53,928 bases of DNA from Thalassospira xianhensis MCCC 1A02616 (lineage in GTDB: Bacteria > Pseudomonadota > Alphaproteobacteria > Rhodospirillales > Thalassospiraceae): assembly GCF_003326475.1 (NCBI RefSeq), contig NZ_JPWA01000033.1, positions 1 through 53,928 of the forward strand. The letters are read 5' to 3'. Both the position numbers and the translations under genes were made by a program. Shown in pieces: positions 8,994 to 16,870 of this stretch. Each line of letters begins with the position of its first letter. Within the stretch, counting starts at the first letter, position 1. The notes beneath the pieces were generated by a model. That model was not told the DNA's origin, ran no database searches, and saw only the letters and a program-made list of their open reading frames with translations.

Positions 8994-9794
8994 ATGAATC
9001 CTGTGGAAATACAACGCGGTGATGGCCCCATCGTTCTGGGATTGCCCCATACGGGGACCTATGTTCCAGACGACATTGCCGCAAAACTGAATGATCGCGG
9101 GCGCGAACTTGCCGATACGGATTGGCATATCCACACGCTTTATGACGGGCTTCTGGATAATGTTACGACGGTTCGGGCAACGTTCCACCGTTACGTGATT
9201 GATGCCAATCGTGATCCGGCCGGGGTCAGTTTATATCCCGGTCAGAACACCACGACCTTGGTGCCGTTAACCGATTTTGATGGTGAAAATATCTGGGATC
9301 AGGAACTTGACGATGATGATATCGCATTTCGGGCGCATCATTTTCACAGCGCCTATCATCAGGCATTGGCAGGCGAGCTTGACCGGGTGCGCGAAAAACA
9401 CGGGGTTGCGATCCTGTATGATTGCCATTCGATCCGGTCACACATCCCGTTCCTGTTTGACGGCAAGCTTCCCGATTTCAATATCGGCACCAATCTGGGT
9501 ACGACCTGCGATCCGGTGATCGAGGCGGCAACGCGCGATATCTGTACTGCGGCACAGGATTACACCAGCATCGTCAATGGCCGTTTCAAAGGCGGCTGGA
9601 CCACGCGCCATTACGGTCGCCCCGATATCAATCAGCACGCCATCCAGATGGAACTGGCGCAATCCACTTATCTTCAGGCCGAGGCAGCACCCTGGACCTA
9701 TGACGAAAGCCGTGCCGCAAAACTGCGCACGCATCTGACTTCCATTCTTGAAAAATTGGCCGAACTGGCCCCGACGTTAAGAGGCAAATCATGA
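8994..9794 (+). CDS. hutG: HutG, N-formylglutamate deformylase
   Basis: This 266-residue cytosolic zinc-type amidohydrolase splits N-formyl-L-glutamate into L-glutamate and formate, the last pathway step. Motifs of the FGase family are seen: LPHTGTYVP near the N-terminus, [12 protein letters not shown], a metal-binding [16 protein letters not shown] around residue 140, and [13 protein letters not shown]. The ATG at 8994 lies 1 base after the hutH2 stop and follows AGGAG at 8979-8983. The stop overlaps hutU as ATGA. Presence of both hutF and hutG shows the five-step route rather than direct formiminoglutamase. Confidence 0.95.
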   Translation: MNPVEIQRGDGPIVLGLPHTGTYVPDDIAAKLNDRGRELADTDWHIHTLYDGLLDNVTTVRATFHRYVIDANRDPAGVSLYPGQNTTTLVPLTDFDGENIWDQELDDDDIAFRAHHFHSAYHQALAGELDRVREKHGVAILYDCHSIRSHIPFLFDGKLPDFNIGTNLGTTCDPVIEAATRDICTAAQDYTSIVNGRFKGGWTTRHYGRPDINQHAIQMELAQSTYLQAEAAPWTYDESRAAKLRTHLTSILEKLAELAPTLRGKS

Positions 9795-11467
9795 GCAACA
9801 ATCCGCGGCATAACCAGCGCGACGTCTATCCGGCAACCGGTACGGAAATCACTGCCAAAAGCTGGCTGACAGAAGCACCGATGCGCATGTTGATGAATAA
9901 CCTGCATCCGGATGTGGCCGAAAATCCGCATGAACTGGTGGTTTATGGCGGTATTGGCCGTGCGGCACGTACCTGGAAGGATTTCGACCAGATCGTTGCC
10001 AGCCTGAAGGAACTGGAAGATGACCAGACTCTTTTGGTGCAGTCGGGCAAGCCGGTGGGCGTGTTCCGCACCCACAAGGATGCACCGCGTGTTTTGATTG
10101 CCAATTCCAACCTTGTGCCGCATTGGGCCAATTGGGATCATTTCAACGAACTCGATAAAAAAGGTCTGGCGATGTATGGCCAGATGACGGCGGGTTCATG
10201 GATTTATATCGGATCACAAGGCATCGTTCAGGGCACCTATGAAACCTTTGTCGAGGCCGGGCGTCAGCATTATGGCGGCAGTCTTAAGGGCAAATGGATC
10301 CTGACGGGTGGTCTTGGCGGTATGGGCGGCGCACAGCCATTGGCCGCGGTTATGGCCGGTGCGTCCTGTCTGGCCGTTGAATGCGATGAAACGCGGGCCG
10401 ATTTCCGCCTTCGTACCCGTTATGTCGATGAAAAAACCCATTCGCTGGACGAAGCACTGGCGATGATTGATCGCTGGACCAAGGCGGGCGAGGCGAAATC
10501 GGTTGCCCTGATCGGCAATGCCGCCGATGTCTTCCCGGAACTGGTCAAACGCGGTGTTCGCCCCGATATCGTGACCGATCAGACATCGGCCCATGACCCG
10601 GTTCATGGTTACCTGCCGCAGGGCTGGTCTGTTGCGGAATGGCGCGAAAAGCAGGAATCTGATCCGAAAGCCGTGGCAAAGGCCGCGCGCGCATCCATGC
10701 GCGTTCAGGTCGAGGCGATGGTTGCCTTCCACGATGCGGGTATCCCGACCGTCGATTACGGCAACAATATCCGTCAGATGGCACTGGAAGAAGGGTTTGA
10801 GAACGCCTTTGCTTTTCCGGGATTTGTTCCGGCCTATATCCGGCCGCTGTTCTGCAAGGGGATTGGTCCGTTCCGCTGGGCTGCACTTTCGGGTGATCCC
10901 GAGGATATCTACAAGACCGATCAGAAGGTCAAGGAACTGATTCCGGATGACAAGCATCTGCATAACTGGCTGGATATGGCGCGCGAACGCATTTCGTTCC
11001 AGGGCCTGCCAGCACGTATTTGCTGGGTCGGTCTGGGGCAGCGTCACCGTCTCGGGCTTGCCTTTAACGAGATGGTCAAAAACGGTGAACTGAAAGCCCC
11101 TGTGGTGATCGGCCGTGACCATCTGGATAGCGGATCGGTCGCTAGCCCGAACCGCGAAACCGAAGCCATGAAAGATGGCTCCGATGCGGTCAGTGACTGG
11201 CCGTTGCTTAATGCGCTGCTGAATACGGCATCGGGGGCCACCTGGGTCTCGTTGCATCATGGTGGTGGTGTCGGAATGGGCTTTTCGCAGCATTCCGGCA
11301 TGGTGATTTGTTGTGACGGCACGGAAGATGCCGCACGCAGGGTCGAACGTGTCCTTTGGAATGATCCGGCAACCGGTGTGATGCGTCATGCCGATGCGGG
11401 ATATGACATCGCACTGGATTGTGCACGAGAACACGGGCTTAATCTTCCCGGGATTCTTGGCAAGTAA
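9791..11467 (+). CDS. hutU: HutU, urocanate hydratase
   Basis: This 558-residue cytosolic enzyme adds water to urocanate, using tightly bound NAD+ as an electrophile, to give 4-imidazolone-5-propanoate. The NAD-binding motif [13 protein letters not shown] lies near residue 175, and the conserved [18 protein letters not shown] containing the known active-site cysteine lies near residue 410. The C-terminal [19 protein letters not shown] is also diagnostic. Length matches other bacterial urocanases. It is the last enzyme gene of the plus-strand operon, coupled to hutG by a 4-base overlap and followed by a hairpin and the TRAP genes. Confidence 0.97.
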   Translation: MSNNPRHNQRDVYPATGTEITAKSWLTEAPMRMLMNNLHPDVAENPHELVVYGGIGRAARTWKDFDQIVASLKELEDDQTLLVQSGKPVGVFRTHKDAPRVLIANSNLVPHWANWDHFNELDKKGLAMYGQMTAGSWIYIGSQGIVQGTYETFVEAGRQHYGGSLKGKWILTGGLGGMGGAQPLAAVMAGASCLAVECDETRADFRLRTRYVDEKTHSLDEALAMIDRWTKAGEAKSVALIGNAADVFPELVKRGVRPDIVTDQTSAHDPVHGYLPQGWSVAEWREKQESDPKAVAKAARASMRVQVEAMVAFHDAGIPTVDYGNNIRQMALEEGFENAFAFPGFVPAYIRPLFCKGIGPFRWAALSGDPEDIYKTDQKVKELIPDDKHLHNWLDMARERISFQGLPARICWVGLGQRHRLGLAFNEMVKNGELKAPVVIGRDHLDSGSVASPNRETEAMKDGSDAVSDWPLLNALLNTASGATWVSLHHGGGVGMGFSQHSGMVICCDGTEDAARRVERVLWNDPATGVMRHADAGYDIALDCAREHGLNLPGILGK

Positions 11468-11481
11468 TCTGACAAAAGATG

Positions 11482-11506
11482 GGTCCGGGGGCAAATGCCC
11501 CCGACC
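11482..11506 (+). other. GC-rich hairpin between hutU and the TRAP genes
   Basis: GGGGGC at 11487-11492 pairs with GCCCCC at 11497-11502 around the loop AAAT. The stem extends outward by GGTC/GACC with a single bulged C. No T-run follows, so full termination is unlikely. It may trim or protect the hut mRNA before the transporter genes. The 72-base gap shows no clear new promoter, so the TRAP genes may be read from the hut operon. Confidence 0.5.
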
Positions 11507-11539
11507 AATCAGGGTTCTTCATCAAGGAGGCTATATAAA

Positions 11540-12637
11540 ATGAAAAGACGTGAATTTCTGACCGCCGGTGTTGCGGGTGCCGGGGCTGCCGCCGTCGCGG
11601 CGACCTTTGCCACCCCGGCAATTGCACAGGACAAGCGCCAGTGGAACATGGTGACCGCATGGCCCAAAAACCTGCCCGGGCCGGGCGTTGCCGCACAGAA
11701 ACTGGCTGATCGCATCACGACCCTTTCGGGTGGCCGGATCGAGGTCAAGTTGCATGCCGCCGGTGAACTGGTGCCGGGCAACGGCGTGTTTGATGCTGTT
11801 GCCGAGGGGACTGCGGACATTTATCACGCGGTTCCGGCTTATTGGGGATCGAAATCCAAGGGCATTCTTCTGTTCGGTTCGCAGCCGTTTGGCCTGCGTG
11901 CAGACGAACAGGTTGGCTGGCTGACCCATGGTGGCGGTCAGGAACTTTATGACGAGATTTATGGCCAGTTTGGCCTGAAACCGTTCCTTTGCGGGAATTC
12001 CGGCCCGCAGTGGGCCGGCTGGTTCCGCAATGAAATCAAATCGGCTGAAGACCTTAAGGGGCTTAAGTTCCGTACCACCGGCCTTGCATCGGAAATGTGC
12101 GCGAAGCTTGGCATGGCGGTTCAGGCCATGGGCGGGCGTGATATGTTCCAGGCATTGCAGTCCGGTGCGCTTGACGCAGGCGAGTTCATCGGTCCGTGGT
12201 CCGATAGTGCTCTTGGCTTCTATCAGGTTGCCAAGAACTATTACTGGCCCGGTGTGGGCGAGCCGTCCTCGGCCGAGGAATGTGCGGTAAATGCCAAGGC
12301 ATATGCCGACCTTCCCGACGACCTTAAGGCCGTGGTCAAATTTGCCTGTGACAGCCTTTATAACGAGGTCTGGACCGAGTACGAGACCAAGCATGCGATG
12401 GCCCTGAAGCAGCTTGTTGCCGAGCAGGAAGTGCAGGTGCGCATGTTGCCCGATGATGTGATCGAAGCAATGGGCAAGGCAGCAGCCGAAGTGATTGGCG
12501 AGCTTCGCGAAAGCGATGACGCGCTGACACGCAAAACGACTGAGAGCTTTGTTGCCTATCGTGATCTTATTGGCGGCTACATGACCTATGCCGATAATGG
12601 TCAGATGAATGCGCGCGCCAAGGTCCTTGGCTTCTGA
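11540..12637 (+). CDS. TRAP transporter solute-binding protein (DctP/TakP type)
   Basis: This 365-residue periplasmic binding protein starts with a twin-arginine signal (MKRREFLTAG, then an Ala-rich stretch ending ATPAIAQD), so it is probably exported folded by Tat. The mature part has TRAP DctP features. Its wording (MVTAWPKNLPG, GNSGPQWAGWFRNEIKSAEDLKGLKFR) resembles the TakP group that binds 2-oxo acids. A perfect AAGGAGG at 11524-11530 lies 9 bases before the ATG. It forms a three-part transporter with the next two genes. The hut location suggests urocanate, imidazolepropionate or another histidine-related acid, but the ligand cannot be read from the sequence. Confidence 0.88.
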   Translation: MKRREFLTAGVAGAGAAAVAATFATPAIAQDKRQWNMVTAWPKNLPGPGVAAQKLADRITTLSGGRIEVKLHAAGELVPGNGVFDAVAEGTADIYHAVPAYWGSKSKGILLFGSQPFGLRADEQVGWLTHGGGQELYDEIYGQFGLKPFLCGNSGPQWAGWFRNEIKSAEDLKGLKFRTTGLASEMCAKLGMAVQAMGGRDMFQALQSGALDAGEFIGPWSDSALGFYQVAKNYYWPGVGEPSSAEECAVNAKAYADLPDDLKAVVKFACDSLYNEVWTEYETKHAMALKQLVAEQEVQVRMLPDDVIEAMGKAAAEVIGELRESDDALTRKTTESFVAYRDLIGGYMTYADNGQMNARAKVLGF

Positions 12638-12648
12638 TAGAACTGACG

Positions 12649-12677
12649 ACCGGCGCGGGTTTGCTCGCGCCGGTTTT
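12649..12677 (+). terminator. Hairpin with T-run between TRAP binding-protein and membrane genes
   Basis: ACCGGCGCG at 12649-12657 pairs with CGCGCCGGT at 12666-12674, a perfect 9-base stem, followed by TTTT and then GTCGTTT. The short T-run suggests partial termination. That would lower expression of the two membrane subunits relative to the binding protein, as is common in solute-binding transporter operons. Confidence 0.55.
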
Positions 12678-12697
12678 GTCGTTTCGCGGGGGATTTC

Positions 12698-13201
12698 ATG
12701 CAACGCCTTGCTGATGCACTGGATCAGGTGAACCAGTGGACCGGAATGACTGTGCGATGGTTCGCACTTCTGATGGTTCTTTTGCAGTTTGCCGTGGTTT
12801 TGCTGCGCTATGTTTTCGGGTTCAGTTCGATCGCGTTAAATGAAAGCGTGCTTTACCTGCATTCCGGGCTTTTCATGCTGGGGGCGGGTTATACGCTTCT
12901 GGTCGACCGGCATGTGCGGGTCGATATTTTCTATGCCGCGGCACGCGAAACGACCAAGGCGAGAATTGATGCCTTTGGCTATGTCGTGCTGGCGATCCCG
13001 TCGATGGCGACGTTGCTGTATTGGTCATGGCCGTCCGTGGTGAATTCCGTTTCGATGCTGGAAGGTGCAATTTCGGTGGGCGGGATTCCCGCCGTATGGT
13101 TGCTGAAATCCCTGATCCCGGCCTTTTGTATTCTTTTGATTATTCAGTCGGTTGCCTGTCTTCTGCGGCAAATTATCATTCTGCGGGGGCGTGCCGCCTG
13201 A
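12698..13201 (+). CDS. TRAP transporter small permease subunit (DctQ type)
   Basis: This 167-residue inner-membrane protein has four hydrophobic segments (about residues 20-40, 50-70, 90-110 and 130-155). The loop motif VDRHVRVDIFYAAA between the second and third segments is typical of DctQ. It pairs with the large permease to form the Na+-driven transporter. Its stop shares one base with the start of the next gene (TGATG), so translation is coupled. It lies downstream of the hairpin that follows the binding-protein gene. Confidence 0.9.
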   Translation: MQRLADALDQVNQWTGMTVRWFALLMVLLQFAVVLLRYVFGFSSIALNESVLYLHSGLFMLGAGYTLLVDRHVRVDIFYAAARETTKARIDAFGYVVLAIPSMATLLYWSWPSVVNSVSMLEGAISVGGIPAVWLLKSLIPAFCILLIIQSVACLLRQIIILRGRAA

Positions 13202-14748
13202 TGGAATATCTTGATTTATTGATGTTTGCGGCCCTGATGGGCTGCATTTTGCTGGGTTTCCCGGTGTCGTTTTCCATTGCTGGTGTGGCGGTGATTTTTG
13301 CCTTTATCGGCTGGGCGACGGACGCGATGAATATTGCGTTGATGGGTGCCCTTGGTCAGCGGGTGTTTGGCGTTCTGACCAATGATGTGCTGATTGCCAT
13401 TCCGTTATTCGTTCTGATGGGCGTGGTGCTGGAACGATCACGCATTGCCGAAGATCTGCTGCATACCATGGGCCGGTTGTTTGGCCAGTTGCGCGGCGGG
13501 CTTGGTATTTCGGTCGTGCTGGTGGGCGCGTTGCTGGCGGCATCGACGGGGATTGTTGGCGCGACCGTGATTGCGATGGGCATGATCGCGCTGCCGACCA
13601 TGTTGCGCACTGGCTATAATCCGAAAATGGCCTCTGGCCTTGTGTGCACGGCAGGGACACTGGGGCAGATCATTCCACCCTCGACGCTTCTGATCATTCT
13701 GTCGGATGTGATGTCATCGGCCTATCAGCAGGCACAGTATGAACAGGGCAAATTCACCATCGAAACGATTTCGGTCGGGCAGATTTTTGCCGGTGCGCTG
13801 ATCCCCGGTCTGACGCTGGTGGTGATTTATATCGCCTATATCCTGTTGCGCGGTTTTTTCCGGCCAAACGATATGCCGCCGGTCAAAAGTGACGATGGCC
13901 GTCCGGATATGGGCGAGGTGATCCGCGCCATCCTGCCGCCGGTTTTGCTGATCATTGCGGTTCTTGGTGCGATCCTTGGCGGGATTGCCACCCCGACCGA
14001 GGCAGCATCGGTCGGCGCGATTGGTGCGATCCTGATGGCGGGTATCCGGCAGGGGGCCAGTCGCAATCTGGTGCTGGCGGGAACTGCGGCCCTTCTGATC
14101 CTTGCGGTCATGGCCGGGATTGCACCGGTCCGGTTTCAGCGAAATGATCTGACCGGGTTTGATTATGTTCTGGGTGCGGGATATGTCGTTCTGGCGATTG
14201 CTGGCATTGCCGCGATTGCCGCGTGTCTGAAACAGGCATGGAAGGCGGACGTTCTGAAATCCGCACTGACATCGACGATGACCGTTACGGCGATGATCTT
14301 TGCCACCATCCTGACCGCCAGCATGTTTTCGCTGGTGTTTATCGGGCTAGGCGGCGAAGACCATGTGGCGGAAATCCTTGAATCCATGCCTGGTGGCCCG
14401 ATGGGCGCGCTGTTCTTCTGCATGGCAGTGATTTTCGTTCTGGGCTTCTTCCTTGATTTCGTGGAAATCACGGTGATCCTGCTGCCATTGATCGCACCTG
14501 GGCTGATCATGATGGGGCATGATCCGGTGTGGCTGGCGATCCTGATTGCGATCAATCTGCAGACGTCGTTCTTAACGCCGCCATTCGGCTTCTCGCTGTT
14601 TTACCTGCGCAGTGCCGCACCACCTGAAATCACCACCGGACAGATTTATGCCGGTGTGGTGCCGTTTATCGCACTTCAGGTGTTTGGCATCTTCGTGATC
14701 TGGCTATGGCCGTCTTTAGCCAAATGGTTGCCAAGCGTGGTTTTCTGA
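13201..14748 (+). CDS. TRAP transporter large permease subunit (DctM type), long form
   Basis: This 515-residue inner-membrane protein carries the solute and Na+ translocation pathway. DctM motifs visible are GFPVSFSIAG, IPLFVLMGVVLERS, GLGISVVLVGALLAASTGIVGAT, PPSTLLIILSD and GGIATPTEAASVGAIGA. It is longer than the usual roughly 425-430 residues. An extra stretch at about residues 285-345 contains two predicted membrane helices between the PTEAA motif and the conserved TAMIF segment. I recall long DctM forms accompanying TakP-type binding proteins. The start at 13201 overlaps the DctQ stop; the longer frame from 13021 is inside dctQ and is rejected. A strong terminator follows. Confidence 0.92.
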   Translation: MEYLDLLMFAALMGCILLGFPVSFSIAGVAVIFAFIGWATDAMNIALMGALGQRVFGVLTNDVLIAIPLFVLMGVVLERSRIAEDLLHTMGRLFGQLRGGLGISVVLVGALLAASTGIVGATVIAMGMIALPTMLRTGYNPKMASGLVCTAGTLGQIIPPSTLLIILSDVMSSAYQQAQYEQGKFTIETISVGQIFAGALIPGLTLVVIYIAYILLRGFFRPNDMPPVKSDDGRPDMGEVIRAILPPVLLIIAVLGAILGGIATPTEAASVGAIGAILMAGIRQGASRNLVLAGTAALLILAVMAGIAPVRFQRNDLTGFDYVLGAGYVVLAIAGIAAIAACLKQAWKADVLKSALTSTMTVTAMIFATILTASMFSLVFIGLGGEDHVAEILESMPGGPMGALFFCMAVIFVLGFFLDFVEITVILLPLIAPGLIMMGHDPVWLAILIAINLQTSFLTPPFGFSLFYLRSAAPPEITTGQIYAGVVPFIALQVFGIFVIWLWPSLAKWLPSVVF

Positions 14749-14760
14749 TGCCTTTGAATA

Positions 14761-14790
14761 AAAAACGCCCCGGAAAACCGGGGCGTTTTT
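14761..14790. terminator. Bidirectional intrinsic terminator
   Basis: AAAAACGCCCCGG at 14761-14773 pairs with CCGGGGCGTTTTT at 14778-14790 around the loop AAAA. The stem is perfect and A/T runs lie on both sides, so it can end the hut/TRAP transcript on the plus strand and the converging PfpI-family gene on the minus strand. Confidence 0.92.
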
Positions 14791-14817
14791 GTTGATCAGG
14801 CGGGGGACCTTGATCGG

Positions 14818-15375
14818 TTATGCAGCGCGACGATGTTTGCCTTCGCTGACTTCCTCGACAATCTTGGAAACAAAGGCATCAAGATCGTTAGGATTGCGTG
14901 ACGTGATAATCGCCTGATCGCAGACCACGGGTTCATCGCGCCAAACCGCACCGGCATTCAGCAAGTCGGTTTTGATCGAACTGTATGAAGTTGCGGCGCG
15001 CCCGCGCAGGGCACCAGCTTCGACCAGAAGCCACGGGCCGTGGCAAATCGCTGCAACCGGTTTACCGGATGCGACGAATTCACGGACCAGACTGACGGAT
15101 GCCTCGTCATTGCGCAGAAGATCGGGATTGATCTGGCCGCCGGGGATAACCAGTGCGTCGTAATCGTTGATATCGACATCTTTGACTTCGATATCGACAT
15201 CGACCGTGTCGCCCCAATCCTTTTTATCCCAGCTTTTGATCGGAGATGATTTGGGGGATGCGATTTTGACATCAGCCCCGTGGGTCGACAGTTTGTCGCG
15301 CGGAACACGCAATTCCGAACGTTCATAGCCATCGGTCGCGAGAATAAGAATCTTTGCGGTATCAATCGCAGGCAT
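14818..15375 (-). CDS. DJ-1/PfpI-family protein (type 1 glutamine amidotransferase-like)
   Basis: This 185-residue cytosolic protein of the PfpI/YhbO branch is in a family linked to protein or DNA deglycation and stress survival; some members were called proteases. The nucleophile is Cys111 in AICHGPW (nucleophile elbow), with Glu18 in DGYERSE and His112 as expected partners. Residues 7-17 and 73-81 (YDALVIPGG) give the Rossmann-like core. The ATG at 15375 follows a purine-rich AGGAGAG at about 15379-15385. It faces the TRAP genes across the bidirectional terminator. The exact substrate is not predictable. Confidence 0.9.
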   Translation of the reverse strand: MPAIDTAKILILATDGYERSELRVPRDKLSTHGADVKIASPKSSPIKSWDKKDWGDTVDVDIEVKDVDINDYDALVIPGGQINPDLLRNDEASVSLVREFVASGKPVAAICHGPWLLVEAGALRGRAATSYSSIKTDLLNAGAVWRDEPVVCDQAIITSRNPNDLDAFVSKIVEEVSEGKHRRAA

Positions 15376-15500
15376 AACGTCTCTCCTTTCATTGATGTCG
15401 AGCGCTACACCTCACCAACGGCTATGATTTCAAAACGTTCCAAATTTTCCTGTGGCAATTTTGTGCCGATGTCCGAGCCAACTGGAAACTGCGGCTCTTG

Positions 15501-15528
15501 TTGACATCGAAGGGTTGCAAACTAGCTC
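15501..15528 (+). promoter_or_regulatory. Candidate promoter for NAD(P)-binding reductase gene
   Basis: A perfect TTGACA lies at 15501-15506, with a weak -10 TAGCTC at 15523-15528 after 16 bases, about 45 bases before the start codon. Only the -35 is convincing. The rest of the 196-base divergent gap (15376-15571) shows no clear operator. Confidence 0.35.
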
Positions 15529-15571
15529 TAAAGACAGGTTTGCATCGACATAAAGAAGTCGGAGACGCGAT

Positions 15572-16228
15572 ATGGCACGGGTTTTCATCATTGGCGTCAC
15601 GGGTGGCATTGGTCATCGTCTGGCGCCGATTTTACTAGCGAACGGGCATCAGGTTACAGGGCTGCATCGTAAAACCGAACAGGCCGATAACCTCAGGAAT
15701 GCAGGGATTACACCGGTTGCTGGTGACCTGATGGAATTAACAGCCGAAACGCTTGCCCCTTTGATCCGGGGTCATGACATTGTTATCTTTTCATCCGGGG
15801 CGGCGGGCAGCGGCCTTGACCGGACCACGCGAATTGATGGCGACGGGCCGGGGCATGTGTTGGCGGCGATGAAGCAGGAAGGCATTTCGCGGCTTTATCT
15901 TGTTTCCGCCTTCCCCGAAGCCGGACGCGGCAAAGACCCCAATCCGCGGTTTGAACATTACATGACCGAGAAAAAGCGCGCCGATGCGGATGTTGCGGCA
16001 TCCGATGCTGATTGGGTGATCCTCCGGCCGGGGACATTGTTGCATGAAGATCAGGACGGGCGCGTGAACGCCGGATTTGCGATTCCTTACGGCACGGTCA
16101 AGCGTGGCAATGTTGCGCAGTTTCTGGCCAAATTGATTGAAACCCCGGAAATCCGGCGGGAGATTATCGAACTGACCGATGGTGGAACGGAGATTTCCGA
16201 TGCGGTAAATCGGATCGTCCGGAAATAG
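15572..16228 (+). CDS. NAD(P)-binding oxidoreductase (atypical SDR, NAD(P)H-binding family)
   Basis: This 218-residue cytosolic protein has an N-terminal Rossmann motif VTGGIGHRL (GxxGxxG type) at residues 9-17. It also has the ILRPGTL segment around residue 150 common to NmrA/YwnB-like atypical short-chain dehydrogenases. The classical YxxxK catalytic pair is not obvious, although Tyr130-MTEKK and the nearby lysines could serve. Substrate is unknown. The start ATG at 15572 follows CGGAGA at about 15559-15564. It is followed after 96 bases by a Nudix gene on the same strand; a shared transcript is possible. Confidence 0.8.
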   Translation: MARVFIIGVTGGIGHRLAPILLANGHQVTGLHRKTEQADNLRNAGITPVAGDLMELTAETLAPLIRGHDIVIFSSGAAGSGLDRTTRIDGDGPGHVLAAMKQEGISRLYLVSAFPEAGRGKDPNPRFEHYMTEKKRADADVAASDADWVILRPGTLLHEDQDGRVNAGFAIPYGTVKRGNVAQFLAKLIETPEIRREIIELTDGGTEISDAVNRIVRK

Positions 16229-16324
16229 GTTGGCTTCGTCTTTATGCTTCCGGGTTTTCGGTTGTTCTGCTGTGGCGGCTTCAGCTAGGGTCGGCAAACC
16301 GTCAATTTCAAACACCGGAATATC

Positions 16325-16858
16325 ATGCATATCGACCTTGCCAGCTTTGTCCCACAGTCTGATCGTGACCTGGAAAATCACCTACGTATCAGTGACTTTA
16401 TCGCAGGTGAACCCAAGGCATTTGAAAATGATCCGGTAACGTCACATGTCACGGGATCGGCCTTTGTCGTGAATGCGGAACGCAGTCATGTGGTGCTGAC
16501 CCATCATCGGAAGCTTAAACGCTGGCTTCAGCTTGGCGGGCATTGTGACGGAGTGCGTGATGTGTTGTTTGTTGCCCAACGCGAGGCTTATGAGGAAAGC
16601 GGGCTTTCGTGGATACGGCCCCTGTCATCTGCGATTTTTGATATCGACATTCACGAAATTCCAGAAAATGCCAAGGGACCAGCGCATCTGCATTATGACA
16701 TGCGGTTCCTGTTTGAAGCCGACATGCGCGATCCTCTGAAGATCACCGATGAATCCGATGATCTGGCATGGGTGGCGCTTGACCGGCTGGAGGATTACAC
16801 CGACGAGCATTCGGTTCTGGTGATGCGTGACAAGCTTCGGGGTTTTGCCCAAGGTTAA
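16325..16858 (+). CDS. Nudix hydrolase
   Basis: This 177-residue cytosolic hydrolase cleaves a nucleoside diphosphate linked to some other group. The Nudix box runs from GGHCDG to REAYEESGL near residues 71-95. The metal-binding REAYEE core is intact, but the first conserved glutamate of the box is replaced by the Arg-Asp pair in GVRDV. This variation is seen in some subfamilies, so activity is still expected. Upstream is an N-terminal region of about 45 residues before the Nudix fold (SHVTGSAFVVN). The substrate cannot be predicted. It converges with the Kef-type antiporter gene, leaving 12 bases between stops. Confidence 0.88.
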   Translation: MHIDLASFVPQSDRDLENHLRISDFIAGEPKAFENDPVTSHVTGSAFVVNAERSHVVLTHHRKLKRWLQLGGHCDGVRDVLFVAQREAYEESGLSWIRPLSSAIFDIDIHEIPENAKGPAHLHYDMRFLFEADMRDPLKITDESDDLAWVALDRLEDYTDEHSVLVMRDKLRGFAQG

Positions 16859-16870
16859 CGGAGCGGACAA

